Numbered from the stretch's first letter, positions 42,649 to 52,597 are shown. The stretch: DNA of 64,000 nt from JAEMQF01 sp963775015 (GCA_963775015.1 CAVZHI010000019.1:62001-126000); one strand, 5' to 3'. Program-made: numbers and translations. The notes: a model not told the origin generated them from the sequence alone.

Positions 42649-42671
42649 AGGGGTGCGCGCGCTCACTGTGC

Positions 42672-42677
42672 TAGATT
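42672..42677 (+). promoter_or_regulatory. -10-like box upstream of yhdP
   Basis: TAGATT lies 68 bases before the yhdP ATG in the 96-base divergent region with glnE. Five of six positions fit a relaxed -10 consensus. No -35 is obvious. Confidence 0.3.
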
Positions 42678-42744
42678 GGCCCAGCCTCGGCCGACGAAGA
42701 CAGCATCACGCAGTCCGCCACGAGCCCCGCCCCGCCTGCATTGC

Positions 42745-45700
42745 ATGTCATCGATCCCGCCACCTTTCGCCGATACCGAACCGCTGGCTGCTGCGGCTGC
42801 CGCAAGCGGCGTCGAACCGGCCCAAAGAAACCGCCGCCGCCGCTGGTTGCTGCGCCTGCTGGTGTGGCCCGTTCTCTTGCTCTGGACTCTGCTGGCGCTG
42901 GCGTGGCTGGCACTGCATTGGCTGATTCTGCCGCACATCGAAGAGTGGCGCGTGCCGCTCGAAGTGCGCGCCAGCGCGGCCCTCGGCGTGCCGGTGAAGA
43001 TCGGCCATATCGCCGTGCATTCGAGCGGCTGGGTGCCGTCGCTCGAACTCCGCGACGTCAAACTTCTCGACGCAGAGCAGCGCACCGCATTGCACTTGCC
43101 ACGCGTCGCGGTGGCGGTCTCGCCGCAGGCGTTGTTGAACCTGCGCGTGAGCTTCGATCAACTGCTCATCGAAGGCGCCGAGCTCGACGTGCGGCGCGCC
43201 CGCGACGGGCGCATTTATGTCGCCGGCCTGGCCCTGGGCGGGGATGGAACCGGCGAGGACAACGCTGCGGCGGACTGGTTCTTTTCGCAGCACGAGTTCG
43301 TGATCCGCGGCGGCACGCTGCGCTGGACCGACGAGCCACGCGACGCGCCGCCGGTGGCGCTGACCGACGTCCAGTTCGTGCTGCGCAACGGCCTGCTGTC
43401 GCACGACTTGAAGCTGGAGGCGACACCACCGCCCGAGTGGGGCGAACGTTTCACGCTCACCGGCCGCTTCACCCAGCCGCTGATGGCGCCGGCGAGCCAG
43501 TGGCAGCGCTGGAGCGGCAACGCCTACGCCGACCTGCCGCGCGCCGACCTGCAGCCGCTGCGCCGTCACGCGACGCTGCCGTTCGACCTGAGCGAAGGCA
43601 CGGGCGCAGTGCGTGCCTGGTTCGACATTCGCGACGGCTCGCTGCACGCAGCAACCCTCGACGTCGGCCTGCGCAGCGTGGCGCTGCGCCTGGGCCCGAA
43701 GGTCGACGAACTGCGCATCGAACAACTGCAAGGACGGATCGACGCCGAGCGCGACGCGGAAGGCACGGCGCTGTCGCTCGAACGCCTCAGCTTCGTCACC
43801 AGCGACGGCATGCGCTGGCCCGGTGGCGACGTGAAGTTGAAGTGGCGCCAGCGCGAAGGCGCCTCCGCGACCGGCGGCGAGTTGACTGCGCAGCGCCTGG
43901 ACCTGGCGCTGCTGGCCCAAATCGCATCGCGCATTCCGCTCGGCGCTGCATTGCACCAGTTGCTCGGCGAACTGAATCCCAAAGGTTTGCTCACCGACTT
44001 CTCGGCGCGCTGGGACGGCCCGCTCGATGCGCCCCGACGCTACCAGGTGAAAGGCCAATTGAGCGGCCTCGCGCTCGCCTCGCGCGCGTCGGCCGAGGCG
44101 CACCGGGTTGGCCGCCCTGGCCTGCGCAACGCGACGCTGCAGTTGAGCGCGAATGAAAAAGGCGGCACGGGCAAGCTCGAAGTGCGCGACGGTGTGCTCG
44201 AAGTCCCCGGGCTGTTCGAAGACCCGAAAATCCGCATCGAGCGCTTGAGCGCGGATCTGGAGTGGCGCATTGCCGCGGGCAAGGCGACGTTCACGGTGAA
44301 AAACGCAACGCTCGCGAACCCGGACGCGAGTGGCGAGTTCGAGGCCGCGTGGAACAGCGGCGCGGGCAGCGAACCCTTCGGGCGCGGCGGGCGCTTCCCG
44401 GGCCAGATCGAGCTCACCGGGCGCCTGAACCAGGGCATGGCAGTGCGCGCCGCGCGCTACCTGCCGCTCGGCATCCCCGAGGCGACGCGGCGTTACGTCG
44501 AGCGCGCCGTGAAGGGCGGCCAGGTGCGGCGCCTGGACATCCGCGTCAAAGGCGACCTGTGGGACTTCCCGTATTTCGATCCCACGACGCGCGGTGAATT
44601 TCGCCTTGCCGCACTCGCCGACGACGTGGCGTTCGCGTTCGTTCCGAGCGCGCCGGCCAGCGCCACCGAGCCGGCCTTCGTTTCGCCGTGGCCGGAGCTG
44701 GCGCATGTCAGCGGCGAGCTGATCATCGACCGCGCGTCGCTCGAAGTCAGAGGCGCGACAGCGCAGCTCGGCGGGGTCGCGTGGACCGACGTGCGCGGCG
44801 GGATTCGCAACGTGATCGAACAGCGGATCCTGACGCTGAACGGCACGGCGCGCGGTCAGGCTGCCGAGATGCTGCGCATCGTCAACGCGAGCCCGGTCGG
44901 CGATTGGATTCACCGCTCGCTCGCACGCAGCACGGCAAGCGGTGGCGCGACTCTCGATCTCGGTCTGAGCATCCCGCTGCGCGACTTCAGCAAGGCCGAA
45001 GTGAAAGGCAGCGTCCTGCTCGCCGGCAACGACGTTCGCATCACTCCCGACAGCCCGCTGCTCGCGGCGGCGAAAGGCCGCGTCGACTTCAGCCACAAGG
45101 GCTTTGCCGTGGTCGGCGCGACGGCGAATGCTTACGGCGGCGAAGTCGCATTCGAAGGCGGCTTGAAGGGCGACGGAAAGCTGCGCTTTGACGGCCAGGG
45201 CACGGCGACCGTCGAAGCGTTGCGCCGCGCCAGCGAGCTCGGTCTGCTGGCGCGAATCGCCCCGCACCTGAGCGGCAAGGTGGTCTACCGCATGGGCCTG
45301 GGCTTCACCGAGGGCCACCCCGACATCAGCATCACGAGCGACCTGGTCGGCCTGGCGAGCGACTTGCCGCCACCCTTGCGCAAGGGCCCCGAGACGGCGC
45401 TGCCGACGCGCTATTCGACGAGCCTGGTGCGCGACTCCTGGTTGCCCGGGCGCAAGCTCGCCGACATCCTCGCGCTCGAGATCGGGCCTTTGCTGCAGGT
45501 GCAGTACCGGCGCGACATTTCGGGCGACGTGGCGCGCGTGACGAGCGGCGCCATCGGCATCGGCCTGGCCGCCGGCGAAACCGTCCCGACGTCGACCCAA
45601 GGCGTGGCGGTGAACGCGAACCTCAGCGCAGTCAACCTCGACGCGTGGGAAACGGTGTACCGCAAGCTGTTCGACGACGGCGGCGAGATCCGCGGCGGCG

Positions 45701-46848
45701 CCGACGACGACCCCGGTTACGGCCCGGACCGGCTCGCCGTGCGCGCCCAGGAGCTGATCACCGGCGGGCGCCGCATCACCGGCGTCGTCGCCGGGATTTC
45801 GCGCGACGCCGGCCAGTGGCGCGCGACGCTCGAAGCGGATCAGCTCAGCGGCTACGTCGAATACCGCCCGCCGCGCCGCGCCGCAACGCCCACAGCCGGC
45901 GCCGGGCGCATCTACGCGCGCCTGTCGCGCCTGTCGCTGCCGAAGTACGACGTCGAACAGTTCGAGAAACTGCTCGACGAACCGGCGAGCAGCGTGCCGG
46001 CGCTGGACATCGTCGTCGACGACTTCGAGCTGCGCGGGAAACGCCTCGGCCGGCTCGAGATCGCAGCGACAAACCAGGTCGGCGCCGCGGCGCCGGCGGC
46101 GCGCGAGTGGCGCTTGTCCAAGTTCAGCCTCGCCACACCCGAGGCGCAGCTCAGCGCGACCGGCACCTGGTCGGCCGGCGGCGCTGCAGCGCGGCGTGCC
46201 GAAATGGACTTTCGCCTGGAGCTTCGCGACAGCGGCGCCTACCTCGAGCGGCTCGGCCTGGGCAAGGCGGTGCGCGGCGGCAAGGGGTTGCTCGCGGGTC
46301 AGCTGGCGTGGCTCGGCTCGCCGCTGTCGCTCGACTTCGCGAGCATGAGCGGCCAGTTCAACGTGGCGGTCGAGGCGGGTCAGTTCCTCAAGGCCGACCC
46401 CGGCGCGGCGCGGCTGCTCGGCGTGCTCTCGCTGCAGGCGCTGCCGCGCCGGCTCTTGTTCGACTTTCGCGATGTCTTCGAAGAAGGTTTCGCCTTCGAC
46501 AGTTTCGGCGGCGACGTGCGTGTCGACAAAGGCGTCGCGCACACGAACAACCTGCGCATGCGCGGCGTGCAGGCGGTGGTGCTGATGGAAGGCCAGGCCG
46601 ACATCGGGCGCGAGACGCAGGACCTGCGCGTCGTCGTCGTCCCCGAAATCAATGCCGGCACCGCATCGCTCGCGTACGCCGTCATCAACCCGGCGATCGG
46701 GTTGGGAACTTTTCTCGCCCAGTTGTTCCTGCGCCGGCCGCTCAGCGAAGCCGGCACGCGCGAATTCCACGTCACCGGGCCCTGGGCCGACCCGCAGGTG
46801 GATCGGATCGAGCGCAAGGCCGAAGCCCAGAGCCCGCCACCCCGATGA
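42745..46848 (+). CDS. yhdP: YhdP-family AsmA-like protein
   Basis: A protein of about 1367 residues with one N-terminal helix (LLRLLVWPVLLLWTLLALAWLALHWLILP) and a very long repetitive beta-rich periplasmic portion. YhdP and related AsmA-like proteins form bridge-like structures that carry phospholipids to the outer membrane. The N-terminal DUF3971 region (VKIGHIAVHSSGWVPSLELRDVKLLD) and the C-terminal AsmA segment (DLRVVVVPEINAGTASLAYAVINPAIGLGTFLAQLF) are typical. ATG at 42745 is chosen over an upstream start at 42676 because the intervening residues are arginine/proline-rich shadow. It overlaps the nitrilase gene by four bases (ATGA). Confidence 0.93.
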   Translation: MSSIPPPFADTEPLAAAAAASGVEPAQRNRRRRWLLRLLVWPVLLLWTLLALAWLALHWLILPHIEEWRVPLEVRASAALGVPVKIGHIAVHSSGWVPSLELRDVKLLDAEQRTALHLPRVAVAVSPQALLNLRVSFDQLLIEGAELDVRRARDGRIYVAGLALGGDGTGEDNAAADWFFSQHEFVIRGGTLRWTDEPRDAPPVALTDVQFVLRNGLLSHDLKLEATPPPEWGERFTLTGRFTQPLMAPASQWQRWSGNAYADLPRADLQPLRRHATLPFDLSEGTGAVRAWFDIRDGSLHAATLDVGLRSVALRLGPKVDELRIEQLQGRIDAERDAEGTALSLERLSFVTSDGMRWPGGDVKLKWRQREGASATGGELTAQRLDLALLAQIASRIPLGAALHQLLGELNPKGLLTDFSARWDGPLDAPRRYQVKGQLSGLALASRASAEAHRVGRPGLRNATLQLSANEKGGTGKLEVRDGVLEVPGLFEDPKIRIERLSADLEWRIAAGKATFTVKNATLANPDASGEFEAAWNSGAGSEPFGRGGRFPGQIELTGRLNQGMAVRAARYLPLGIPEATRRYVERAVKGGQVRRLDIRVKGDLWDFPYFDPTTRGEFRLAALADDVAFAFVPSAPASATEPAFVSPWPELAHVSGELIIDRASLEVRGATAQLGGVAWTDVRGGIRNVIEQRILTLNGTARGQAAEMLRIVNASPVGDWIHRSLARSTASGGATLDLGLSIPLRDFSKAEVKGSVLLAGNDVRITPDSPLLAAAKGRVDFSHKGFAVVGATANAYGGEVAFEGGLKGDGKLRFDGQGTATVEALRRASELGLLARIAPHLSGKVVYRMGLGFTEGHPDISITSDLVGLASDLPPPLRKGPETALPTRYSTSLVRDSWLPGRKLADILALEIGPLLQVQYRRDISGDVARVTSGAIGIGLAAGETVPTSTQGVAVNANLSAVNLDAWETVYRKLFDDGGEIRGGADDDPGYGPDRLAVRAQELITGGRRITGVVAGISRDAGQWRATLEADQLSGYVEYRPPRRAATPTAGAGRIYARLSRLSLPKYDVEQFEKLLDEPASSVPALDIVVDDFELRGKRLGRLEIAATNQVGAAAPAAREWRLSKFSLATPEAQLSATGTWSAGGAAARRAEMDFRLELRDSGAYLERLGLGKAVRGGKGLLAGQLAWLGSPLSLDFASMSGQFNVAVEAGQFLKADPGAARLLGVLSLQALPRRLLFDFRDVFEEGFAFDSFGGDVRVDKGVAHTNNLRMRGVQAVVLMEGQADIGRETQDLRVVVVPEINAGTASLAYAVINPAIGLGTFLAQLFLRRPLSEAGTREFHVTGPWADPQVDRIERKAEAQSPPPR

Positions 46849-47669
46849 AAATTGCCGCACTGCAAATGGTGTCCACGCCCGACGTGGCGCGCAACCTGGA
46901 GGCGGCACAGCGCCTGATCGCGCAAGCCGCGGCCCAAGGCGCGCAACTGATCGCGCTGCCCGAGTACTTCTGCCTGCTCGGGAACAACGATCGCGACAAG
47001 CTCGGCATCGCCGAAACACCGCTCGCCGCAGACGGAAGCGGCGGCGGCCCGATTCAGCACGCGCTCGCGAAGGCCGCGCGAACGCACGGCGTGTGGGTCA
47101 TCGGCGGCACGCTGCCGCTGCGCTGCGCAGACCCGCAGCGTGTGCGCAACAGCAACCTGGTGTTTGCGCCCAGCGGATCGGTCGCGGCGCGCTACGACAA
47201 GATGCACCTGTTCCGCTTCGACTCCGGCACTGAGCGCTATGACGAAGGCCGCGTCCTGGAAGCCGGCGACGCGCCGGCCGCTGTGCAGTGCGGCGTTTTG
47301 CGCGTCGGCTTGAGCGTGTGCTACGACCTGCGTTTCCCCGAGTTCTACCGCGCCCTCATGGAGCCACCGTGCGACTTGCTCGCCGTGCCCTCGGCGTTCA
47401 CCTACACGACGGGACGCGCGCACTGGGAGCTGCTGCTGCGCGCGCGCGCGGTCGAGAACCAGGCTTACGTGATCGCCCCAGCGCAAGGCGGAACGCATGA
47501 AAACGGGCGCCGCACCTGGGGCCACAGCATGATCGTCGACCCCTGGGGCGAGGTGCTGGGGGTCCTGCCCGAAGGCGAAGGTGTCGTTGCCGCAGAGGTC
47601 GATGCGGCGCGGCTCGGGTCGGTGCGGCGCCAGTTGCCCGCGCTCGCGCACCGGCGCCTCGGTCGTTGA
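46845..47669 (+). CDS. Nitrilase-superfamily carbon-nitrogen hydrolase (Nit/omega-amidase type)
   Basis: A 274-residue cytosolic amidase. The catalytic triad is clear: Glu40 (LPEYF), Lys119 (YDKMHLFRF) and Cys159 (GLSVCYDLRFPEFYR). These are features of the Nit1/Nit2 and omega-amidase branch, which hydrolyse alpha-ketoglutaramate, deaminated glutathione or similar. It starts at an ATG overlapping the yhdP stop, so the two are translationally coupled, as often seen in Betaproteobacteria. The exact substrate is unknown; deaminated-glutathione repair is plausible given the motif set. A hairpin follows its stop. Confidence 0.9.
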   Translation: MKIAALQMVSTPDVARNLEAAQRLIAQAAAQGAQLIALPEYFCLLGNNDRDKLGIAETPLAADGSGGGPIQHALAKAARTHGVWVIGGTLPLRCADPQRVRNSNLVFAPSGSVAARYDKMHLFRFDSGTERYDEGRVLEAGDAPAAVQCGVLRVGLSVCYDLRFPEFYRALMEPPCDLLAVPSAFTYTTGRAHWELLLRARAVENQAYVIAPAQGGTHENGRRTWGHSMIVDPWGEVLGVLPEGEGVVAAEVDAARLGSVRRQLPALAHRRLGR

Positions 47670-47677
47670 AGCGCCGC

Positions 47678-47708
47678 GGGCGCCGCACATCGCTATCATG
47701 CGGCGCCC
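47678..47708. repeat. Stem-loop after the nitrilase gene
   Basis: GGGCGCCGCA (47678-47687 region) pairs with TGCGGCGCCC (47699-47708), a perfect 10-bp stem and a 10-11-base loop. There is no T-tract. It may mark the transcript end of yhdP and the nitrilase gene; a -10-like TATCAT (47694-47699) for the next gene lies inside it. Confidence 0.5.
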
Positions 47709-47758
47709 GCCGAGCGCGGCCGCCGCATCTCCCTTGAACCCTCACCGCCGAGAACCTC

Positions 47759-48406
47759 ATGCATCGAATCCCATCGTTCGCCGCCCTGAACGCCTGCGCC
47801 CTCGCCGTCCTGTGCGCCCCCGCATGGGCCGGCCGGCCACTCAGCGTTGACGACGCGAACGTCGACGACAAAGGAACCGGCCACGTCGAAGCCTGGTTTG
47901 CGCGCGAGACCGGCAGCACGAACGTGTTCAACATCGTTCCCGCGTACTCGCCTTGGGAAGTGGTCGAGCTCTCGGTGCCGCTGGCGCGCAATCGCACCGC
48001 GGCGGTCAGCTCGGTCGGCGGGCTCGTGCGCGTGCGAATCACCGAGCCTCAGAAGTCAGGCTGCAATTTTCTCGTCGCGCTCGGCCACCAGCACTTCAGC
48101 CCGGGCGGGAACCAGCCTTACGCGTACAGCGCGGCGACATGCCGGAAAAACGAATTCGCGCTCAACCTCAACCTCGGCGCGGCCAATCCCTCTGGCGGGT
48201 CGAGCTACGGCACTTGGGGCGTCGCGTTCGAGCGCGATCACGGCAACATGGTTGGGCATGTCGAAGCGTTCGGCCAAGAACACGCGAAGCCGACATTCCA
48301 GGTCGGCGCGCGCACCGACGTCGGCAGGGGCTTCCAGGTCGACGGCACGGTCGGGCGCAACGCCGGCGACACGATATTCAGCCTGGGCTTGAAGTTCAGT
48401 TTCTGA
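47759..48406 (+). CDS. Exported protein, probable outer-membrane beta-barrel
   Basis: A 215-residue protein I cannot assign to a named family. A signal peptide (ALNACALAVLCAPAWA, cleavage before GRPL) is followed by RPLSVDDANVDDKGTGHVEAW, and then alternating hydrophobic/polar strands with many aromatic residues. The C-terminus LGLKFSF ends in phenylalanine, the BAM recognition feature of outer-membrane proteins. The strand pattern suggests a small barrel of about 8-10 strands. Two cysteines (SGCNFLV, AATCRKN) could form a periplasmic disulfide. It is transcribed alone, in front of the haem lipoprotein gene with a 331-base gap. Confidence 0.65.
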   Translation: MHRIPSFAALNACALAVLCAPAWAGRPLSVDDANVDDKGTGHVEAWFARETGSTNVFNIVPAYSPWEVVELSVPLARNRTAAVSSVGGLVRVRITEPQKSGCNFLVALGHQHFSPGGNQPYAYSAATCRKNEFALNLNLGAANPSGGSSYGTWGVAFERDHGNMVGHVEAFGQEHAKPTFQVGARTDVGRGFQVDGTVGRNAGDTIFSLGLKFSF

Positions 48407-48737
48407 AGGGCCGTCCCGTCGCGGGCCGGCGCTGCAGACGCGCCGCACCCTGCGCCAACGCACAGACGAACGATGCACTCAATGGAGTGTGCAGTCCGTC
48501 GCGACATGTATCGGAAGTCCTAAATCGTCGTCGCCGCGCTTACACGCGCGCCGCGTTTCGCTGAGGCGCTTTTGAGTCGATGCCGCGGGCGCGGCCGCCT
48601 CCGCCTGAATCGCTGACGTCGCCAACAAACGGTTGCGCAAGGCACCCGCGTTGGGCGCCAACTACCGGTCCTGCGTTCCGGGCCTGCCATCGGCAGCGAC
48701 CACGAGGACGCGTGATTCGAAACAGTTGGAGGGCCTC
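48407..48737. other. 331-base non-coding gap
   Basis: No convincing gene is seen on either strand; the short open frames here are GC-rich shadows. A GGAGGG ribosome-binding site for the next gene is at its right end (48728-48733). The region CCGTCCCGTCGCGGGCCGG just after the barrel gene can form weak hairpins. I see no clear promoter, although one for the downstream gene should lie here. Confidence 0.5.
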
Positions 48738-51062
48738 ATGCAAGCAACTTCCCTTGCGCAACGCGGCGCGCACCTCATGCTCGCCGCCCTTCTCGCGGCG
48801 TGCGGCGCCGGCACCGACGAACCCGCGCCCACCGTGACGACGGTGACGATCGAATCCGCGTGCACGACGGCACCGGCATCGTTCAGCGCGAGCGTCTGGC
48901 CGAGCATGAACGCCGTCTGCACCGCGTGCCACGTGCAGGGTGGCGTGGCCAGCGGCACGCCGCTCGTGTTCACTGCCGCGGGCAGCGAAATCCAGAACTA
49001 CAACGTCTTGCGCAACTACGCCAAGGCGTCGAGCAGCACCTTGCTCTCAAAGTCGATCGGACTGCCGACCCACGCCGGCGGCGCGCCCTACACCAACACC
49101 AACTCGCAGCAATACATGGACTTGGCGCAGCTCATCCCCCAGATGACGCAACAGGTCTGCACCACGACGACGACGACCGTGACGCCACCCACGACGACGG
49201 GCGCAGGCGGGTTCTGGCAAGACGTGTCCTTGATCACCGACGCAGCCGTTCTCGCCAAGGCGTCGGTGCTGTTCGCCGGGCGCAACCCGACGCCACAGGA
49301 GTCGACTGCCGCTGCAGCCGGCACAACGGCGCTGCGCCAGACGATCCGCGGCTACATGCAAGGCCCGGTGTTCGAGCGCTTTCTGAACGACGTCGGCGAC
49401 ACGCATTTCCTGAGCCCGGGGGTTGTGGTTCGCGGCAACAACATGGGCTACAACGCACTCGACTGGCCGACCGCCGGCGCTGTGCTCGGCGCGGCGAATG
49501 TGACGCAGGTCGCCGCCGCGGAGCAGAACCGCTTCGACGCGTCGGCGAAGCGCGAGCCGGTGGAGCTGATGAAGTACATCGTGCGCAACGACCGGCCGTA
49601 CACCGACATGGTCGCCGCCAACTACACGGTCGTGAACGGCATCCTCGCGCAGTACCTCGGTGCCAGCGTGCAGGGCAGCTTCACGAACCCGGCCGACGAC
49701 ACCGAATGGCGCGTCGCCACCTTGCCGAGCCAGCGCCTGGGCGGCACGCGCGAGCACGCCGGCGTGCTCTCGACGCACCCCTGGCTGCAGCGCTTCCCGA
49801 CCACCGACACGAACCGGAACCGGCACCGCGTCAACATCCTCTACAAGCAGTTCCTCGCCACCGACGTCAGCGCGCTCGCGGTGCGGCCGCTCGACGACGG
49901 CACGACGTTCCGCGTGCCGACGATCGAGAACCCGGGCTGCGCGGCGTGCCACGACACGATCGATCCGATCGCCGCGGGCTTCCAGAACTGGAACGAGCGC
50001 AATCGCTACCTGCCCAATCGCACCGGCACGGTCGATCACGCGCTGCCCGGCACTTACCGATCGGCGAATTACCCGAAGGACGCGAACAACGTGGCCTATT
50101 ACAAAGCCGGCGACAACTGGTTCCGCGACGTCAAGGCTCCGGGTTACGGCGCGACGCCGATGCCGGGCGGCTTCACCGGCAATCCGACCGCTCTGCAATG
50201 GCTCGGCCAACAGGTCGCAAACGACCCGCGCTATGCGCTCGGTGCAGTGCACTTCTGGTACGAGGGCGTGTTCGGTCGTGCGCCGCTCAAGACCCCGTTC
50301 GACCAGACGAGCCCACAGTACGCCGGCCTGCTCGCTGCCTACTCGGCGCAGAACGCCGAGTTCGAGGCGATCGCCGGCCGTTTCCGCAGCGATCGCGGCA
50401 ACGGTGCGTACAACGTGAAAGACCTGCTCGTCGACCTCGTGCTGAGCCAGTGGTTCCGCGCCGAACGTGCGGCGAGCCTGAACGCGGCGCGCGCCGTCGA
50501 GCTGCACGACGTGGGCAGCGTCAACATGCTGCCGCCGTCGCAGCTGAACCAGAAGCTGCTCGGCGTCGTCGGCCAGGGCTGGGCCGAGTTCAACAACCCG
50601 TACGCCGGCTGGGCGCTGAACTACGGCGACTTCGACGGCGTGCAGCGCGTGAACCGCGCCAAGTCGCACACGATGATGCAGAGCATCGCCGTGGATCGCT
50701 TGGTGGCGGTGCGATCCTGCGCCTTCACGAAGGGCGACTTCGACAAGCCGGTGGCGGATCGCCTGCTGTTCCCATCGGTCGCGCTCACCGACACGCCGGC
50801 GACAAGCGCCGGCCTGGCAGCGATCACGCAAAACGTGCGGCACCTGCACAAAGCGCTGTGGAAGGAAGACCTTCCCGAGACCGATGGCGAAGTGCAACGC
50901 ACCCTGAAGCTGTTCACCGACACCTGGGCGGACCGCGCCAGCGCGCCGGCGCGACCTGTGAACTGCGCCTACAACAACACGAACGACCCGAACTACAGCG
51001 GGCGCGCGTGGGCCGCGGTCATCGCCTACATGCTGGGCGACTTCAAGTTCCTCTACGAATGA
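48738..51062 (+). CDS. Large c-type haem lipoprotein, DUF1588-like
   Basis: A 774-residue exported protein. The N-terminus MQATSLAQRGAHLMLAALLAACGAG ends in a lipobox with Cys22. Two CxxCH haem-attachment sites are visible: CTACH at residues 61-65 and CAACH near 401. The region around the second (TREHAGVLSTHPWLQRF ... TIENPGCAACHDTIDPIAAGFQNW) resembles DUF1588-type domains found in cytochromes paired with DUF1501 proteins. The protein therefore looks like a periplasm-facing, membrane-attached electron carrier or oxidoreductase of unknown substrate. A Thr-rich linker (QVCTTTTTTVTPPTTT) separates the first cytochrome part. It is followed by a Tat-exported DUF1501 gene, and the pair probably forms an operon. 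Confidence 0.75.
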   Translation: MQATSLAQRGAHLMLAALLAACGAGTDEPAPTVTTVTIESACTTAPASFSASVWPSMNAVCTACHVQGGVASGTPLVFTAAGSEIQNYNVLRNYAKASSSTLLSKSIGLPTHAGGAPYTNTNSQQYMDLAQLIPQMTQQVCTTTTTTVTPPTTTGAGGFWQDVSLITDAAVLAKASVLFAGRNPTPQESTAAAAGTTALRQTIRGYMQGPVFERFLNDVGDTHFLSPGVVVRGNNMGYNALDWPTAGAVLGAANVTQVAAAEQNRFDASAKREPVELMKYIVRNDRPYTDMVAANYTVVNGILAQYLGASVQGSFTNPADDTEWRVATLPSQRLGGTREHAGVLSTHPWLQRFPTTDTNRNRHRVNILYKQFLATDVSALAVRPLDDGTTFRVPTIENPGCAACHDTIDPIAAGFQNWNERNRYLPNRTGTVDHALPGTYRSANYPKDANNVAYYKAGDNWFRDVKAPGYGATPMPGGFTGNPTALQWLGQQVANDPRYALGAVHFWYEGVFGRAPLKTPFDQTSPQYAGLLAAYSAQNAEFEAIAGRFRSDRGNGAYNVKDLLVDLVLSQWFRAERAASLNAARAVELHDVGSVNMLPPSQLNQKLLGVVGQGWAEFNNPYAGWALNYGDFDGVQRVNRAKSHTMMQSIAVDRLVAVRSCAFTKGDFDKPVADRLLFPSVALTDTPATSAGLAAITQNVRHLHKALWKEDLPETDGEVQRTLKLFTDTWADRASAPARPVNCAYNNTNDPNYSGRAWAAVIAYMLGDFKFLYE

Positions 51063-51135
51063 TCCCCCGGCTTCAGCCGCGCATCCGCGCAGCGCAAACG
51101 CTGCGCGCGCCCCAACCCTTGAAGGAGCAGTTCAC

Positions 51136-52401
51136 ATGCAACGCCGAGAACTCCTGAAACTCGCCAGCGCCTGCGGCGTGGTCATCCCCTCCTGGTCGCT
51201 GATCCCGGCGGCGAGCGCGCAGACCGCACCGTACACCGGGCGCATCCTGATCAACATCCACGCCGACGGCGGCCTCGACCAGAGTTCCTGGACCGATCCG
51301 CGCGAAACGGATGCGACGCTCAACACCTACGCCGCCGCCGGTACCCCCGCCGGCGTCGCCGGCAACATCCGCTACGCGCCGATGGCCAACAACAAGGCAT
51401 TCTTCGACGCGCACTTCCGCCAGATCCTCGTCATCAACGGCGTGCACAGCGAGACCAACGGCCACGACGAAGGCACACGCGCGCACGCCACCGGCAGGCT
51501 CGACATGGGGTATCCGAACCTGTCGGAGCTGTTCGCCTTCACCTACGGGCGCGGCATGCCCATGCCCTGGCTCAACAGCGGCGGCTTTCGGGTCAGCGCC
51601 GGCCTCGTCCCGCCCACACCCGTGCCGAACGAAAACGCGTGGCGTGCGCTGACGCAACCGAACGCCGCGTCGGCGACGAACGACTTCATGAAGCAGGCCG
51701 ACCTGACGCGCGCCCAGACGGCGCGCGCCGAACGCATGAAGGCCCTGCAGGCCAGAGGCGACCTGTTGCCGCGCTCGAAGAACACGGTCGAGGAATTTCT
51801 CGGTTCCGCCGATTCGCGCGCGCTGCTGCAGCGCGTGACGCAGGTGACACCCGCGGCGTTCGATGCGTTCACCCAGGCGCACATCGGGTTGATCGCCGCG
51901 CAGGCCGGGATCACGTCGACGATCCAGCTGTCGAGCGGCGGCTTCGACGCGCACGACAACATCGACGCGAGCTACGCGAATTCCCTTCCTCGCCTCACCG
52001 ACCTCGTGACCTACCTGTGGCAGAAGTCGGCAGACCTGGGCCTCGCGAATCGCGTGTTTCTGCGCGTCTACTCCGAGTTCGGCCGCACACCGCTCAACAC
52101 CGGCAACGGCAAAGACCATTGGGAAGTCGGCTCGCAAATCCTGATGGAAGCGAACCCGACGTGGGGGAACCGCGTCTTCGGCGCGAGCGGGCCGAGGCAC
52201 CAGCAACAACGAATCAACGTCGCGAGCGGCGCCGTCGATCCGACCGCGGGCCTCGTCATCAAGCCGCGCCACATCCACGCGGCGCTGCGCCGCTACCTGA
52301 ACATCGAAACCACCGATCCGCGCTTCAATTTGAAGGTGCCAGCGAACGAGATGTTCGACTTTTTCAATGCGGGGGTGAGTACGGGGTACCCGAATTTGTG
52401 A
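51136..52401 (+). CDS. Tat-exported DUF1501 protein
   Basis: A 421-residue protein of the DUF1501 family. It starts MQRRELLKLASACGVV, with the RR-x-L-L-K twin-arginine motif, and cleaves near AASAQTAPYTG, so it is exported folded through the Tat pathway. Typical family features are INIHADGGLDQSSWTDP, INGVHSETNGHDEGT, SSGGFDAHDN and VYSEFGRTP, which resemble the metal-binding core of alkaline-phosphatase/sulfatase-like folds. An AAGGAG site precedes the ATG. It follows the haem lipoprotein gene by 73 bases, and together they may form an undescribed periplasmic system. The function is unknown. Confidence 0.85.
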   Translation: MQRRELLKLASACGVVIPSWSLIPAASAQTAPYTGRILINIHADGGLDQSSWTDPRETDATLNTYAAAGTPAGVAGNIRYAPMANNKAFFDAHFRQILVINGVHSETNGHDEGTRAHATGRLDMGYPNLSELFAFTYGRGMPMPWLNSGGFRVSAGLVPPTPVPNENAWRALTQPNAASATNDFMKQADLTRAQTARAERMKALQARGDLLPRSKNTVEEFLGSADSRALLQRVTQVTPAAFDAFTQAHIGLIAAQAGITSTIQLSSGGFDAHDNIDASYANSLPRLTDLVTYLWQKSADLGLANRVFLRVYSEFGRTPLNTGNGKDHWEVGSQILMEANPTWGNRVFGASGPRHQQQRINVASGAVDPTAGLVIKPRHIHAALRRYLNIETTDPRFNLKVPANEMFDFFNAGVSTGYPNL

Positions 52402-52597
52402 ACCTGATGGGGCAAGGTCGAATAAATTGTCGACAACCCCCTTCGCTGCGCTGCATCACGGCTTCAGCCAGATGCACTGCATGCCCGTGTCTTTTTGCCC
52501 TTGTCGGATCCGGTTCTGAATCAGCGGCCCAATCCCACTCATCGACGGTTCGCGATATCACGCGTCAATCGCAGGCGAGCCTGCGCAACTCAATGCC
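52402..52597. other. Convergent gap with a small hairpin
   Basis: This 196-base gap lies between the convergent DUF1501 and korB genes. GCAGGC and GCCTGC around GA form a short stem near 52571-52585, possibly a weak bidirectional terminator. Otherwise I see nothing. Confidence 0.4.

Noticed and set aside
42748..47019. Minus-strand 1423-codon frame opposite yhdP.
   Set aside because: A mirror shadow of a conserved gene; no ribosome-binding site or motif.
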